From assembly GCA_937892395.1 (NCBI GenBank), contig CALAGJ010000046.1, positions 1 to 34,557 on the forward strand: a stretch of DNA of 34,557 bases, in the 5' to 3' direction. The translations under genes were made by a program, and so were the position numbers. Shown here one piece after another: positions 1 through 9,200 of the stretch (position 1 is the first letter of the stretch; each line of letters opens with the position of its first letter). Source of the DNA: an uncultured Parafilimonas sp. Its GTDB lineage: Bacteria > Bacteroidota > Bacteroidia > Chitinophagales > Chitinophagaceae. Below the pieces are notes generated by a model. The model was not told the DNA's origin, made no database searches, and saw only the letters and a list, made by a program, of their open reading frames with translations.

Positions 1-14
1 CGCTCTTCCGATCT
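1..14. other. Illumina adapter remnant
   Basis: The first 14 bases, CGCTCTTCCGATCT, match the 3' end of the Illumina TruSeq universal (read-1) adapter. The reading frame of the L13 tail begins directly after them, so they are untrimmed adapter at a contig end and not part of the genome. Confidence 0.93.
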
Positions 15-59
15 GAACATCCACATGGTGCACAACAACCAAAAGAATTAAAATTTTAA
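15..59 (+). CDS. rplM: Ribosomal protein L13, C-terminal fragment
   Basis: Only the last 14 codons and the TAA stop are present. They read EHPHGAQQPKELKF, which fits the conserved end of L13 (family pattern roughly HxAQxP followed by a few residues). L13 is a large-subunit protein that binds 23S rRNA early in assembly. It lies 44 bases upstream of rpsI, the usual rplM-rpsI order in bacteria, and the two are very probably co-transcribed. The 5' end is lost to the contig edge, where adapter sequence replaces it. Identification rests on the short tail and the gene order. Confidence 0.85.
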   Translation, partial: EHPHGAQQPKELKF

Positions 60-103
60 ACCATTCGCCAGCTTTTTACAAGCAAAGCGTATAAATACAA
101 AAA

Positions 104-493
104 ATGGAAAAGCAGAAAAATGCAGTAGGCCGTAGGAAAGAAGCTGTAACCCGTGTATTCCTAAAAAAGGGTGAAGGCTCAATCCAAGTAAACGGTAAAG
201 ACTACAAAGAGTATTTTAAACTTCCTTATTTACAAAATCAGGTAGAAGCACCTTTCAAAGCTATTGATGCTGTTGGAAAATATGATGTAAAAATAAATGC
301 ATCAGGTGGTGGAGTTAAAGGACAAGCAGAATCAGCTAAGCTGGGCATTGCACGTGCTTTACTCGAAGTAGATCAAGAATTTCGTCCAGCACTAAAGGCC
401 GGTGGATTATTAAAACGTGATCCTCGTGGTGTAGAACGTAAGAAGTTTGGTCATAAAAAAGCACGTCGTAGCTATCAGTTCTCTAAACGTTAA
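104..493 (+). CDS. rpsI: 30S ribosomal protein S9
   Basis: This 129-residue protein has the S9 hallmarks: an N-terminal GRRKEAVTRVFL segment, the central GGG-rich loop (SGGGVKGQAES) and the basic tail ending KARRSYQFSKR, whose terminal Arg reaches the P-site tRNA in the 30S subunit. The length is normal for the family (about 130). It follows the end of rplM by 44 bases, the standard operon order. The 96-base gap to rpsB contains a short palindrome but no clear terminator, so rpsB could be read from the same transcript. Confidence 0.98.
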   Translation: MEKQKNAVGRRKEAVTRVFLKKGEGSIQVNGKDYKEYFKLPYLQNQVEAPFKAIDAVGKYDVKINASGGGVKGQAESAKLGIARALLEVDQEFRPALKAGGLLKRDPRGVERKKFGHKKARRSYQFSKR

Positions 494-554
494 TACATGT
501 TTAATTACTCATTGCACAATAGCCTTGAGTTGCACATTCAAAAAATTGTTCATC

Positions 555-569
555 GCTATCTCAGATAGC
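555..569 (+). promoter_or_regulatory. Palindrome in the rpsB leader
   Basis: GCTATCT-C-AGATAGC is a perfect 7-base dyad around one central base, ending 20 bases before the rpsB start codon. As RNA it could form a 5-bp stem with a CUCAG loop next to the ribosome-binding region. S2 autoregulation through a leader is known in other bacteria, but no such role is shown here; regulatory function is inference. Confidence 0.3.
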
Positions 570-589
570 TTAAAGCATAAAAAATTACA

Positions 590-1465
590 ATGGAAAATAA
601 CACTTCACTGCAACAGCAATTATTAGATGCAGGCGTACATTTTGGCCACCTGCGTAAGAAGTGGAACCCAAAAATGTTGCCTTATATTTTCGCAGAAAAA
701 AAAGGTATTCATATCATAGATTTAAACAAAACGGTTGACAGTTTGCAAGAAGCTTCCGCTGCACTTCGTCAAATAGCACGTAGTGGGAAGAAAATCATGT
801 TTGTTGCCACAAAAAAACAAGCTAAAGATATTGTAGCTGAATGTGCACAGCGGGTTAATATGCCTTATGCAACTGAGCGTTGGTTAGGAGGTATGCTTAC
901 CAATTTCAACACAGTTCGTAAGAGTGTAAAGAAAATGCAGAGCATTGAAAAAATGCTGAATGATGGAAGTGCAGAAAGCCTTACAAAAAAAGAACGTCTT
1001 ACTTTAAGCCGTGACAAAGACAAAATGGAAAAAGTATTAGGTGGTATTGCTCAATTGGGTCGTTTACCAGCTGCTTTATTCATTGTGGACATTGGCAATG
1101 AGCACATCGCACTTGCAGAAGCAAAGCGTTTGGGCATTACTACTTTTGGTATGGTAGATACCAATTGCGATCCTAATAAAGTTGATTTTGCCATTCCTGC
1201 AAATGATGATGCTACAAAATCAATAGCCATCATAACCAATTATATTACTGCAGAAATAGCAGCAGGTTTAGCAGAGCGTCAAGCTTCAAAGGATGAAGAA
1301 ACTGACGATGCAGTTAATGAAAATGAAAACAAAGCAGCACGCCTTCAAGCAGAAGCAGAAGCAGAAGGTGGTCGTGGCGGTAGAGCAAGAGGTGGAAACC
1401 AGCCAAAGCGTAGAGTACCCAATAGCCGCAGACCCGCAGGTGGTGGTATGGCTCCAAAAAAATAA
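590..1465 (+). CDS. rpsB: 30S ribosomal protein S2
   Basis: S2 sits on the back of the 30S subunit, needs S1 in many bacteria, and is added late in assembly. The family signatures are present: LLDAGVHFGHLRKKWNPKM near residues 10-30, the segment from FVATKKQA to RWLGGMLTNF, and LFIVDIGNEHIALAEAKRLGI followed by DTNCDP. The protein has 291 residues against about 240 in E. coli. The extra length is a low-complexity C-terminal tail from about residue 235: first acidic (KDEETDDAVNENE), then rich in Gly, Arg and Lys (GGRGGRARGG to the end). Such basic tails are common in Bacteroidota S2. It is followed by a hairpin and then tsf, the usual rpsB-tsf pair. Confidence 0.98.
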   Translation: MENNTSLQQQLLDAGVHFGHLRKKWNPKMLPYIFAEKKGIHIIDLNKTVDSLQEASAALRQIARSGKKIMFVATKKQAKDIVAECAQRVNMPYATERWLGGMLTNFNTVRKSVKKMQSIEKMLNDGSAESLTKKERLTLSRDKDKMEKVLGGIAQLGRLPAALFIVDIGNEHIALAEAKRLGITTFGMVDTNCDPNKVDFAIPANDDATKSIAIITNYITAEIAAGLAERQASKDEETDDAVNENENKAARLQAEAEAEGGRGGRARGGNQPKRRVPNSRRPAGGGMAPKK

Positions 1466-1482
1466 AATAATATTCTATTGAT

Positions 1483-1518
1483 ATGGGCCAGTATTCTACA
1501 CGAGTAATGGCCCATTTT
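1483..1518 (+). terminator. Hairpin between rpsB and tsf (attenuator or terminator)
   Basis: ATGGGCCA (1483-1490) pairs with TGGCCCAT (1508-1515) across a 17-base loop and is followed by a T-rich stretch. The layout is that of a weak intrinsic terminator, which could reduce read-through from rpsB into tsf. The 8-bp stem is clear; termination strength is inferred. Confidence 0.5.
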
Positions 1519-1557
1519 ATTTCAAATAATCAAATAAAAAAAATTAAATAGCAAATA

Positions 1558-2397
1558 ATGAGTACAACAGTAGCTATTACAGCAGCAGATATTAATAAAC
1601 TACGCCAGGCCACAGGTGCCGGAATGATGGATTGTAGAAAGGCCTTAACAGAAGCAAATGGCGATTTTGAAGCTGCCATAGACTGGCTGCGCAAACAGGG
1701 TCAAAAAGTGGCTGCAAAACGGAGTGATCGTGAAGCAAAAGAAGGTGTTGTTATTGCCAAAACAAATGCTACCAATACAGTTGGTTTTATAGTTTGTGTA
1801 AGTTGTGAAACAGATTTCGTAAGTAAGAATGTTGATTTTGTTGCATTCGGTCAATCAATTGCAGATGCAGCGGTAAGCAATAATGTAAAAAGTTTAGAAG
1901 AATTAAATGCGTGTAGTATTAATAGTTTATCTGTAGCTGATTTAGTAAACGATAAACTCGCATCCATAGGTGAGAAAATTGGCATTACCCGTTTTGAGCG
2001 TATTGAAGCACCTTATGTATCATCCTATATTCATGGAGCAAACAGAATGGGCGTTTTAGTGGGATTTGATAAATCTGCAGTAGATGCCGGTAAGGATATT
2101 GCCATGCAAATTGCCGCTATGAATCCAATAGCTGTAGATGAAAAAAGTGTTTCTACAGAAACCATTGAAAGAGAAAAAGCAATCATTATTGATCAAATGA
2201 AACAAGATCCCAAAATGGCTGGAAAGCCTGATGAAATGTTGAACAAAATTGCTGATGGCAAAATGAATGCTTTTTTTAAAGAACAAACTTTAACTGCTCA
2301 GGCTTTTGTAAAAGATGGTTCAAAATCTGTAGCAGATTATTTAAAAGAAAGTGGAAATTTAACGGTACAATCATTTAAAAGAGTAGCTATAGGTTAA
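1558..2397 (+). CDS. tsf: Translation elongation factor Ts
   Basis: EF-Ts is the guanine nucleotide exchange factor that recycles EF-Tu-GDP in the cytoplasm. The N-terminal UBA-like domain reads ITAADINKLRQATGAGMMDCRKAL, and the EF-Tu contact motif TDFVSKN lies near residue 88, the canonical TDFV of the family. The two central dimerization-type repeats follow, and the protein ends at 279 residues, close to the E. coli length (283). It is 92 bases downstream of rpsB with a hairpin in the gap, and a strong terminator follows its stop codon, so it ends the ribosomal-protein unit. Confidence 0.98.
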   Translation: MSTTVAITAADINKLRQATGAGMMDCRKALTEANGDFEAAIDWLRKQGQKVAAKRSDREAKEGVVIAKTNATNTVGFIVCVSCETDFVSKNVDFVAFGQSIADAAVSNNVKSLEELNACSINSLSVADLVNDKLASIGEKIGITRFERIEAPYVSSYIHGANRMGVLVGFDKSAVDAGKDIAMQIAAMNPIAVDEKSVSTETIEREKAIIIDQMKQDPKMAGKPDEMLNKIADGKMNAFFKEQTLTAQAFVKDGSKSVADYLKESGNLTVQSFKRVAIG

Positions 2398-2416
2398 TCG
2401 GATAAATGCTGTACGT

Positions 2417-2449
2417 AAAAAAACTGTCCACAAAAAGGACAGTTTTTTT
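2417..2449 (+). terminator. Intrinsic terminator after tsf
   Basis: A 13-base stem, AAAAAAACTGTCC (2417-2429) with its exact complement at 2437-2449, closes a 7-base loop and ends in a run of seven T. The A run on the left arm makes it potentially bidirectional. It marks the end of the rplM-tsf transcript. Confidence 0.9.
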
Positions 2450-2880
2450 ATTTTCCAATAATATATTTACACTAAATTGGCAATACCAGCAATACTATGG
2501 TAGTTACTAAATTTTCTGATTTATACCAGAATTTGAAGTTTACCTACCAAATAAACTTAAAATGATTTATTGCAAAGTGTTTAAGTTTGATATCTGTAGG
2601 AGCAATGTTGAACAATCATAACCGTTCTTTCAAGTGAAAGGTTTTCAGTGTTTCAGCTCCCCATCCATTTCAATGCAAAGTTTGCATTTAGAAATAAAGC
2701 CAATAACCTCCACTGCAGCTTTTACTATCGGCTTTAAACCGAACTATGTGCTTTTTTAGAAAATGGGTATTTTTCTTTAAAGAACTTTATACTCACTGAA
2801 GAATCAAGTTGTAGTTCAGTTGCAATAGACCATATACATCAACAAAAGAGACAAATTTATGGTTACGCCCATCATCTCCT
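2450..2880. other. Gene-free stretch with several palindromes
   Basis: No credible reading frame was seen. Dyads lie at 2536-2558 (AAGTTTA/TAAACTT), 2627-2640 (CTTTCA/TGAAAG), 2672-2688 (AATGCAAA-g-TTTGCATT), 2728-2742 (TCGG/CCGA around TTTAAA) and near 2776-2787 (TTCTTTAAAGAA). The segment 2600-2760 has the same hairpin order as the right end of the window. The right end of the gap holds the promoter of the TPR gene. Confidence 0.6.
2600..2760 (+). repeat. Putative hairpin-rich repeat element, copy A
   Basis: Three hairpins occur in order: 2627-2640, 2672-2688 and 2728-2742. Short flanking segments are similar by eye to those around three hairpins at 34301-34317, 34418-34430 and 34479-34493 on the same strand, while the stem sequences differ but stay self-complementary. 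This suggests a family of structured intergenic repeats. The alignment was done by eye and copy number elsewhere in the genome is unknown. Confidence 0.35.
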
Positions 2881-2888
2881 TATCTTTG
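2881..2888 (+). promoter_or_regulatory. Promoter -7 box for the TPR gene
   Basis: TATCTTTG fits the Bacteroidota -7 consensus TAnnTTTG and lies 16 bases before the start codon at 2905. No good -33 TTG was found at the expected spacing. Confidence 0.5.
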
Positions 2889-2904
2889 CGATTCTTTCAA
2901 TAGT

Positions 2905-3558
2905 ATGAAATTCTATAATCTTCTCATTAAATATCGATTTTGGCTTAGCATAGTTGCAATTGTGGCTGCTATTATTTTAAATATTGTAGGTACCGATTTC
3001 TGGCCGGTTTTCCCTCTGTATTTTCTTGGATTAATTGGATTGTTCAGCCATTTTTTTATTGGCCCCATGCGGCTCATACAAGAACCAATGGAGCAGGGCA
3101 ATATGGACGAAGTAAATAAAATTTTAGATGACATTTGGTTTCCAAATTTGCTCTATAAACCTATACGCTCTACCTACTTTACCATAAAAGGGCAATTGGC
3201 AATGGCCCGTCAAGATTTTGATACAGCAGAAAAACATTTAAAAAAGAGTAGCGAACTTGGTGCACCAATGCCAGAAGCGGAAGGTGCAAATAAGCTACAA
3301 TTGGGGATGATGGCTATGCAGAAAGGAGATTTGAAAACTGCCGAAGCCAATATAAGAGCCGCATTGAGGGTTGGAATTGCAGACAATGAAAGCTTGGCTA
3401 TTGCCTATTTGAGTATGTGCCAAATATTCATGAATAAGAGGGAATTTAGGGCTTCCAAAGATTACTTTCGTAAGGCAAAAGCTTGCAAACCCACCAACAA
3501 ACAAGTAACAGATCAAATAAAAGAAATAGAAAAATATATTTCAAGAATGCCCGGATAG
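2905..3558 (+). CDS. Membrane-anchored TPR protein
   Basis: The protein has 217 residues. Two hydrophobic segments at about residues 10-28 and 33-55 (SIVAIVAAIILNIVG; FPLYFLGLIGLFSHFFIG) form an N-terminal membrane hairpin, so the rest probably faces the cytoplasm. From about residue 88 to 205 the sequence reads as three to four degenerate tetratricopeptide repeats, for example GQLAMARQDFDTAEKHLKKS, GMMAMQKGDLKTAEANIRAA and SMCQIFMNKREFRASKDYFR. TPR folds mediate protein-protein contacts; no catalytic motif is visible. It precedes a sugar kinase by 64 bases on the same strand. No specific partner can be named. Confidence 0.8.
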   Translation: MKFYNLLIKYRFWLSIVAIVAAIILNIVGTDFWPVFPLYFLGLIGLFSHFFIGPMRLIQEPMEQGNMDEVNKILDDIWFPNLLYKPIRSTYFTIKGQLAMARQDFDTAEKHLKKSSELGAPMPEAEGANKLQLGMMAMQKGDLKTAEANIRAALRVGIADNESLAIAYLSMCQIFMNKREFRASKDYFRKAKACKPTNKQVTDQIKEIEKYISRMPG

Positions 3559-3622
3559 TTTGTAATGGTATTTGCAATCTTCCTAAAATCATTGTCCATT
3601 TTCATCAAATTAATATAATGTT

Positions 3623-4549
3623 ATGTCTTTAATTGTTTTAGGCACAATGGCTTTTGACGCCATAGAAACACCTTTTGGAAAAATAGATCAAATTGTAGGA
3701 GGTAGTGCTACTTATGCAGCTTATGCAGCAAGTCATTTTGTAAAATCAGTGCAACAGATTTCAATTATTGGTTTTGATTTTCCGAAAGAGGAAATGGAAA
3801 CCCTACAGAAAAGAGGGGTAGTGCTGGAAGGAGTTGAAGTAGTAGCAGATAAAAAATCATTTTTTTGGAGTGGCAGGTATCACATGGATATGAATACAAG
3901 AGACACGTTAATAACTGACCTTAATGTGTTAACTGATTTTAATCCAAAAGTTCCGGAATCATATCAAGGCGCAGAATTTTTGATGCTGGGCAATTTGATG
4001 CCCAAATTACAACTACAGGTTATCAACCAGTTAGAAAAAAGGCCCCGCTTGATTATTATGGATACTATGAATTTTTGGATGGAAACCGCAATGGATGATT
4101 TGAAGGAAGTAATAGAAAGAGTAGATGTATTACTCATTAATGATAGTGAAGCAAGACAGCTAAGTGGAGAATTTTCTTTGGTTAAGGCTGCAAAGAAAAT
4201 TTTAAATATGGGCCCTCAATATTTGATCATAAAAAAGGGGGAACATGGCGCTTTGTTATTTGATGAACACCATGTATTTTATGCCCCTGCGCTACCTTTG
4301 GAAGATGTTTTTGATCCAACCGGAGCTGGGGATAGCTTTGCAGGAGGCTTCATAGGTCATATAGCCAAAACCAGAGATGCATCCTTCGAAAATCTAAAAA
4401 CAGGAATTATTGTTGGTAGTGCAATGGCAAGTTTTTGTGTAGAAAAATTTGGTGCTACCCGTCTTAAAGAACTTACACAATCAGAAATTAATGACCGTAT
4501 AGCAGCTTTTGTTGATTTGGTAAATTTTGATATTTCGATAGTAGAATAA
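3623..4549 (+). CDS. PfkB-family carbohydrate kinase
   Basis: This 308-residue protein belongs to the ribokinase/PfkB fold. The N-terminal glycine segment IVGGSATYAAYAASHF lines the substrate site, and the C-terminal signature DPTGAGDSFAGGFIGH carries the catalytic base Asp237 and the anion hole of the family. It would phosphorylate a sugar or nucleoside hydroxyl using ATP in the cytoplasm. The substrate cannot be read from motifs; adenosine kinase-like and fructokinase-like members share this layout. The start at 3623 is preferred because an ATG five bases earlier runs into a stop. It lies 64 bases after the TPR gene and is followed by a bidirectional terminator. Confidence 0.9.
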   Translation: MSLIVLGTMAFDAIETPFGKIDQIVGGSATYAAYAASHFVKSVQQISIIGFDFPKEEMETLQKRGVVLEGVEVVADKKSFFWSGRYHMDMNTRDTLITDLNVLTDFNPKVPESYQGAEFLMLGNLMPKLQLQVINQLEKRPRLIIMDTMNFWMETAMDDLKEVIERVDVLLINDSEARQLSGEFSLVKAAKKILNMGPQYLIIKKGEHGALLFDEHHVFYAPALPLEDVFDPTGAGDSFAGGFIGHIAKTRDASFENLKTGIIVGSAMASFCVEKFGATRLKELTQSEINDRIAAFVDLVNFDISIVE

Positions 4550-4580
4550 TGTCATAAGTTTTGAGATAACTGCACTAAAA

Positions 4581-4610
4581 AAAAGTGGCTGTTTCCTAAC
4601 AGCCACTTTT
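4581..4610. terminator. Bidirectional terminator between the kinase and susD
   Basis: AAAAGTGGCTGTT (4581-4593) and its exact complement (4598-4610) form a 13-bp stem with a TCCT loop. T runs flank it on either strand, so it can end both the plus-strand kinase transcript and the minus-strand susCD transcript. Confidence 0.9.
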
Positions 4611-4631
4611 CAATGTACATCAAATTATTTC

Positions 4632-6191
4632 TTAATAACCAAAATTCTGAGTCAAATTTGGATTTGAAGATAAAGCTAAGTTAGGTATCGGAAACACAAC
4701 TCTAAATGCACCAGAAGCAGAAGCTCTCTCTTCTACTGGATCGTTGAATTTTTCAAAACGAATTAAATCGTTTCTTCTCCATGCTTCAAGATAAAGTTCT
4801 CTGCCCCTTTCTGCAAGTAAATTAACAAATGATACCTCATTGAAAGCACTAGCACCACGCAATGCTCTAATTTCATTAACAATGTTTAAGGGAGTTTCAT
4901 CAGACGAACCACCCCTCAATACAGCTTCAGCTTCCATCAATCTTACATCAGCAAAACGGAAAAATACAAACTCATTTTGACTACCCCAGGCTCCATCACC
5001 AATGGTAGCAGGATTTAATGGATATTTATTTGTTCTTATACCTCTCCTTTCATCAGAAAAATATAGACTTGCTGTATTAGTAAGAATTAATGGATTGCCG
5101 CTTCTATCTTTGAGATCCACAATTGGATCACCAACTTTACCAGATGCTGGACCTCTTTGTTGCCCTACAAGAAACCCTGTACGAGCTCCCGTCAAATCTG
5201 TATAGCCTGGAAGGTCAATACCTCTTCTTGTATCTGTATTCTCAAAACTATTATAAAAAGTGGATAAAGTTGTAAATCCATTCCAACTACCAGGTGTCAT
5301 ATTATAGTGAAAACCCATAGAAGTATACCACCGCATGTTTATACCCTGGCTATTTTGACGTACAAAAATACTTTCAGTTGATTTGGAACCATTTTCCCAA
5401 GTGAAATTATCCCAATAACTTGAAGACAATGCTAATTCTGAATTGCTTTGAATTGCATTACATAATTCGGCGACTTTATTCATATCACTATTACTAAAAG
5501 TAAACGGACCAGCTGGGCTAGTTGGGTCCTGCTTGTACACCGCTTTGTTCAAATAACACTTAGCTAATAAGAATTGAGCTGCTTCCTTTGTTGCCATATT
5601 ACGCTTCTCTCTTGTAAATGAAGGAAGAGAGGGGATTACTGCTTCTAATTGAGTAATTATTTGATCAATTGCATCAGTTCTTTGAAAAACAGTTGGCAAC
5701 TCATCAGATAGGGCATTTGAAGGTTTGTATTGTAATTGTCCATAGATATCTACAACCAAATATCTAAAATAAGCATTCAGAAAACTTGCCTCAGCTTGCT
5801 CCTGCCCAGTTGAATTTTCTGCAAGCAAAGCTGAGTTATATAATGCGCCATTTAGGCCATTCCACAAATTGTTCACTTGATTGTGTGAAGCATCCCATGT
5901 ATGTAAATGCAGCTTTCTCCAGGTACCAAAATCATCCCAGTCTGTACCTCTAGTAGGCCCCATCAATTCATCAGTGGTGTGCTCTTGCATTGCATGAAAA
6001 TTTTCCTGGCCAACAAGTTGATTCAACAAATTATAAACCGTACCCAAGGTAGGGGGTGTTGGAGCAGCACCTTCCGGTCTCGGCTCACCTGATTGCGGAT
6101 CTCTTATTTCTGGTTCCAACTTTGAGCACGAAGAAAGTGCAAGGTAAGCTGAACTGAATACCAATAATCCTGCTTTTTGTAAAGTATTCAT
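4632..6191 (-). CDS. SusD/RagB-family nutrient-binding outer membrane lipoprotein
   Basis: SusD-like proteins sit on the outer membrane surface as a lid on their SusC transporter and bind the substrate, usually a glycan or peptide. This one has 519 residues. It starts with a lipoprotein signal whose lipobox ends SSC, making Cys22 the acylated residue. The middle contains the helical TPR-like scaffold (EQAEASFLNAYFRYLVVDIYG; KEAAQFLLAKCYLNKAVY). The C-terminal RagB/SusD signature appears as FFRFADVRLMEAEAVLRGG, then IVNEIRALRG, LLAERGRELYLEAWRRNDLIRF and a final FPIP. It begins 20 bases after susC ends, so the two form an operon. The substrate is unknown, since no enzyme gene adjoins the pair. 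Confidence 0.95.
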   Translation of the reverse strand: MNTLQKAGLLVFSSAYLALSSCSKLEPEIRDPQSGEPRPEGAAPTPPTLGTVYNLLNQLVGQENFHAMQEHTTDELMGPTRGTDWDDFGTWRKLHLHTWDASHNQVNNLWNGLNGALYNSALLAENSTGQEQAEASFLNAYFRYLVVDIYGQLQYKPSNALSDELPTVFQRTDAIDQIITQLEAVIPSLPSFTREKRNMATKEAAQFLLAKCYLNKAVYKQDPTSPAGPFTFSNSDMNKVAELCNAIQSNSELALSSSYWDNFTWENGSKSTESIFVRQNSQGINMRWYTSMGFHYNMTPGSWNGFTTLSTFYNSFENTDTRRGIDLPGYTDLTGARTGFLVGQQRGPASGKVGDPIVDLKDRSGNPLILTNTASLYFSDERRGIRTNKYPLNPATIGDGAWGSQNEFVFFRFADVRLMEAEAVLRGGSSDETPLNIVNEIRALRGASAFNEVSFVNLLAERGRELYLEAWRRNDLIRFEKFNDPVEERASASGAFRVVFPIPNLALSSNPNLTQNFGY

Positions 6192-6211
6192 ATATCTATT
6201 TTTATTTAGTT

Positions 6212-9200
6212 TTAAAATCCAAGATTTAATCCAAAAGTGAAAATCCGCGATGGAGGAAAAGCCGTATAGTCAAAACCTCTTGACGGTATACCATTTATTT
6301 GTTTGTCAACATTGATTTCAGGATCTAAGCCAGAATACTTAGTAAAAAGTGCTAAATTTTGACCTGATGCAAAGATTGACAATGATCTAATAACTTTATT
6401 ATTAACATTAAATGCGTAACTAATGTTCACATTCGAAATTCTGAGAAAGTCGCCATTTTCAAGAAATCTTGTTGATACACTGCCTGGATTAATTGGGCTT
6501 TCAGGGCTTTCAGCCACATCATAAGTTACGTTTCGTCCATTTCTTAAACTACCTTTAAGAAATACAGCATTAGCAGTATTGTTATACACCTTAAATCCAG
6601 TAACAGCATTCATAAAAATACTAGCACTCAATCTTCCAAATGTGAAAGTATTTGTTAAGCCTGCAAAAAAGGTTGGCAAAGCACTTCCAACTAATTGATC
6701 GGCACCACCATTTTCATATCGTGCATTACCATTTCCATCGTAGCCATTAAAAACAGGCATTTTCCATGTAAATAAGGATGAACCATCAACAATTGTTTGT
6801 GCGTAGGCACCAGTAAGCCCTTGGCCATTTACAACGCCAGTATTTACAACTTGGTTTAAATCAACAACTTCATTTTTCTGAAATGTCATATTGTAGTTAA
6901 CATCCCAGTTGAATTTAGAGCCGGATATAAGCTTTAAATTTAAACTAACCTCAACACCATTGTTAATTACATAGCCTGGGAGGTTATCCCACTGATATGT
7001 GCTAGCTGAATAACCTCCTGGTATAGGAGCGAAGTAAAGCAAGTCTTTTCGGCGTGTGTTAAAATACTCAACAGTTCCACTAACTCTGTTATTTACAAGT
7101 GAGAAATCAATCGCACCTCCAATAGTTCTTGCTTGCTCCCATCTTAGGTCTGGGTTTCCTTCCCAAATATAAACTCGTTGGGGTTCAGTATCATTTGGCC
7201 CTTTATAAACTTGAGAATAGTCAAGAGGTGCATAGTTCGGGATACCATCTTGACTTCCTATAATACCGAAGTTAGCTCTGATACTTAAATCATTAAAAAC
7301 ACTTCCAAGAGCTTTTGAAGCAAAGTTTTCATTTAGAATCCTCCATTTTGCAGCAAATGCAGGGAAGTATCCATATTTATTATTTTCTCCAAACCTTGAA
7401 GAGCCATCCCCTCTAAATGTACCTGTTAGGTAATATTTTTCAGCTATTGTGTAATTTACTCTTATATAACCAGATTGCAACTCATTTCTCTGAAAATCAG
7501 GAACACCACTTATGGTGTTTGTAAAACCGTCAAAATCTTTGATAAATGGATCCTCAGGCTTCACAACAGGAGTAGAAAGACCCCAAGCAAATTGACTAGC
7601 ATATTCCGTTTCAAAGTTTTGATATGAAACACCGGCAACTGCATTTAGGACATGTCCATTGGAAAATGTTTTGTCGTATGTTAGATAGGCCTCAGTTAGT
7701 ACACTAGTGTAATCTAAATTTTGTCTTGTTGCTCTACCATTATCTTGTATTCCTGTGCCATTTACATTTCCATTAAATATAAAAATTTGACCACCGTATG
7801 CACCTGATGGCAGCCGTGGATCAGCAAAAGAATTACGTTCTGCCTTTGAATTGTCATATCCTAGAACCCCTTTTAAACTTAACCCTTTTGTAATATCATA
7901 TGACAGGCTCACATTTCCAAGAATCCGATTGATTTCATCTTTATCATCGAACCGTGCTAACATTTCAGCAGGGTTACGGCTATTATCACCCGGATCAAAA
8001 AAATCTCCATTTTGATCGTATATTGGATATGTTGGATTGAATTGCAATGCCGCACCAATCAAACTTCCTTGATATCCTGCATTATTACTGATAGGACCAT
8101 AGCTGTTTTTTGTATTTGAATATGTAACGTTGGTTTCTATCTTAAATTTATCTTCAAACAACTTTTGCATATAGTTGCCGCGTATTGTAAATCTTTTAAG
8201 ACCTGTATTTTCTACTGTACCATTTTGATCATCATAACCTCCACTTAATCTTAAAGAATTCGTTTTTCTACCAAATCCCCACGATAAGTTATAGCTCTGC
8301 TGTATGCCAGTACGAAAAATTACATCTTGCCAGTCTGTATTTGCACCTTTGTCAAGATTTGCAACCGCTTCAGCAGCATCTTGCTCAGAGGTACCACCAG
8401 CAATATTTGCTGCTTTACTTCCAAGCAAAAAGTCTTGCGCATTTAATAAATCATATCTGGAAGCTGTATTGGCAAAACCGGTTGTAGCACTAAATTGGAA
8501 ACCCGGCTTGCCACCTTTACCATTCTTGGTTGTAACCAATATAACGCCGTTGGCAGCCCTAGAGCCATAAATAGCGGCCGAAGAAGCATCCTTTAAAATC
8601 GTAATGCTTTCAATATCTGCAGGGTTTAGAAAGATTAATGGGTTTTTTGCAGTTGTATTACCCTCAACACCAGCAGCAGAAGCAACGGAACCACCTCCAC
8701 CAACAGGCACTCCATCTATAACATATAATGGTTCCTGATTTCCACGTATAGAGGAAGTTCCACGTATTGTTATAGTTGGCGCAGCACCAGGTTCACCACT
8801 GGATGGCGTAATTGATACACCAGGTGTACGACCTTGAATCAGCTGCTCAGGAGATGATATTACCCCTTTGTTAAAATCTTTAGTTGTAATCTGGGCAACA
8901 GATCCTGTAGCATCTTTAACTTTTCTAGTGCCATAACCAACCACAACTACTTCATTTAAGCTGGCATTTTGAGTAGTTAATTTAATGTTGTTTAAATCTC
9001 CATTGGCATTTACTTCCATTGATCCAAAACCAACAGAACTTATTACCAATACTCCACCACTTGGCACTGTAATTTTGAAATTACCATTTGCATCGGTCGC
9101 TGTGCCTGTTTTGGTACCCTTTACAATAACTGATGCACCAGCTATGGCAGCACCTTTGTCGTCTGTAACTTTTCCTGAAACTGTGCTTTGTGACCAACCC

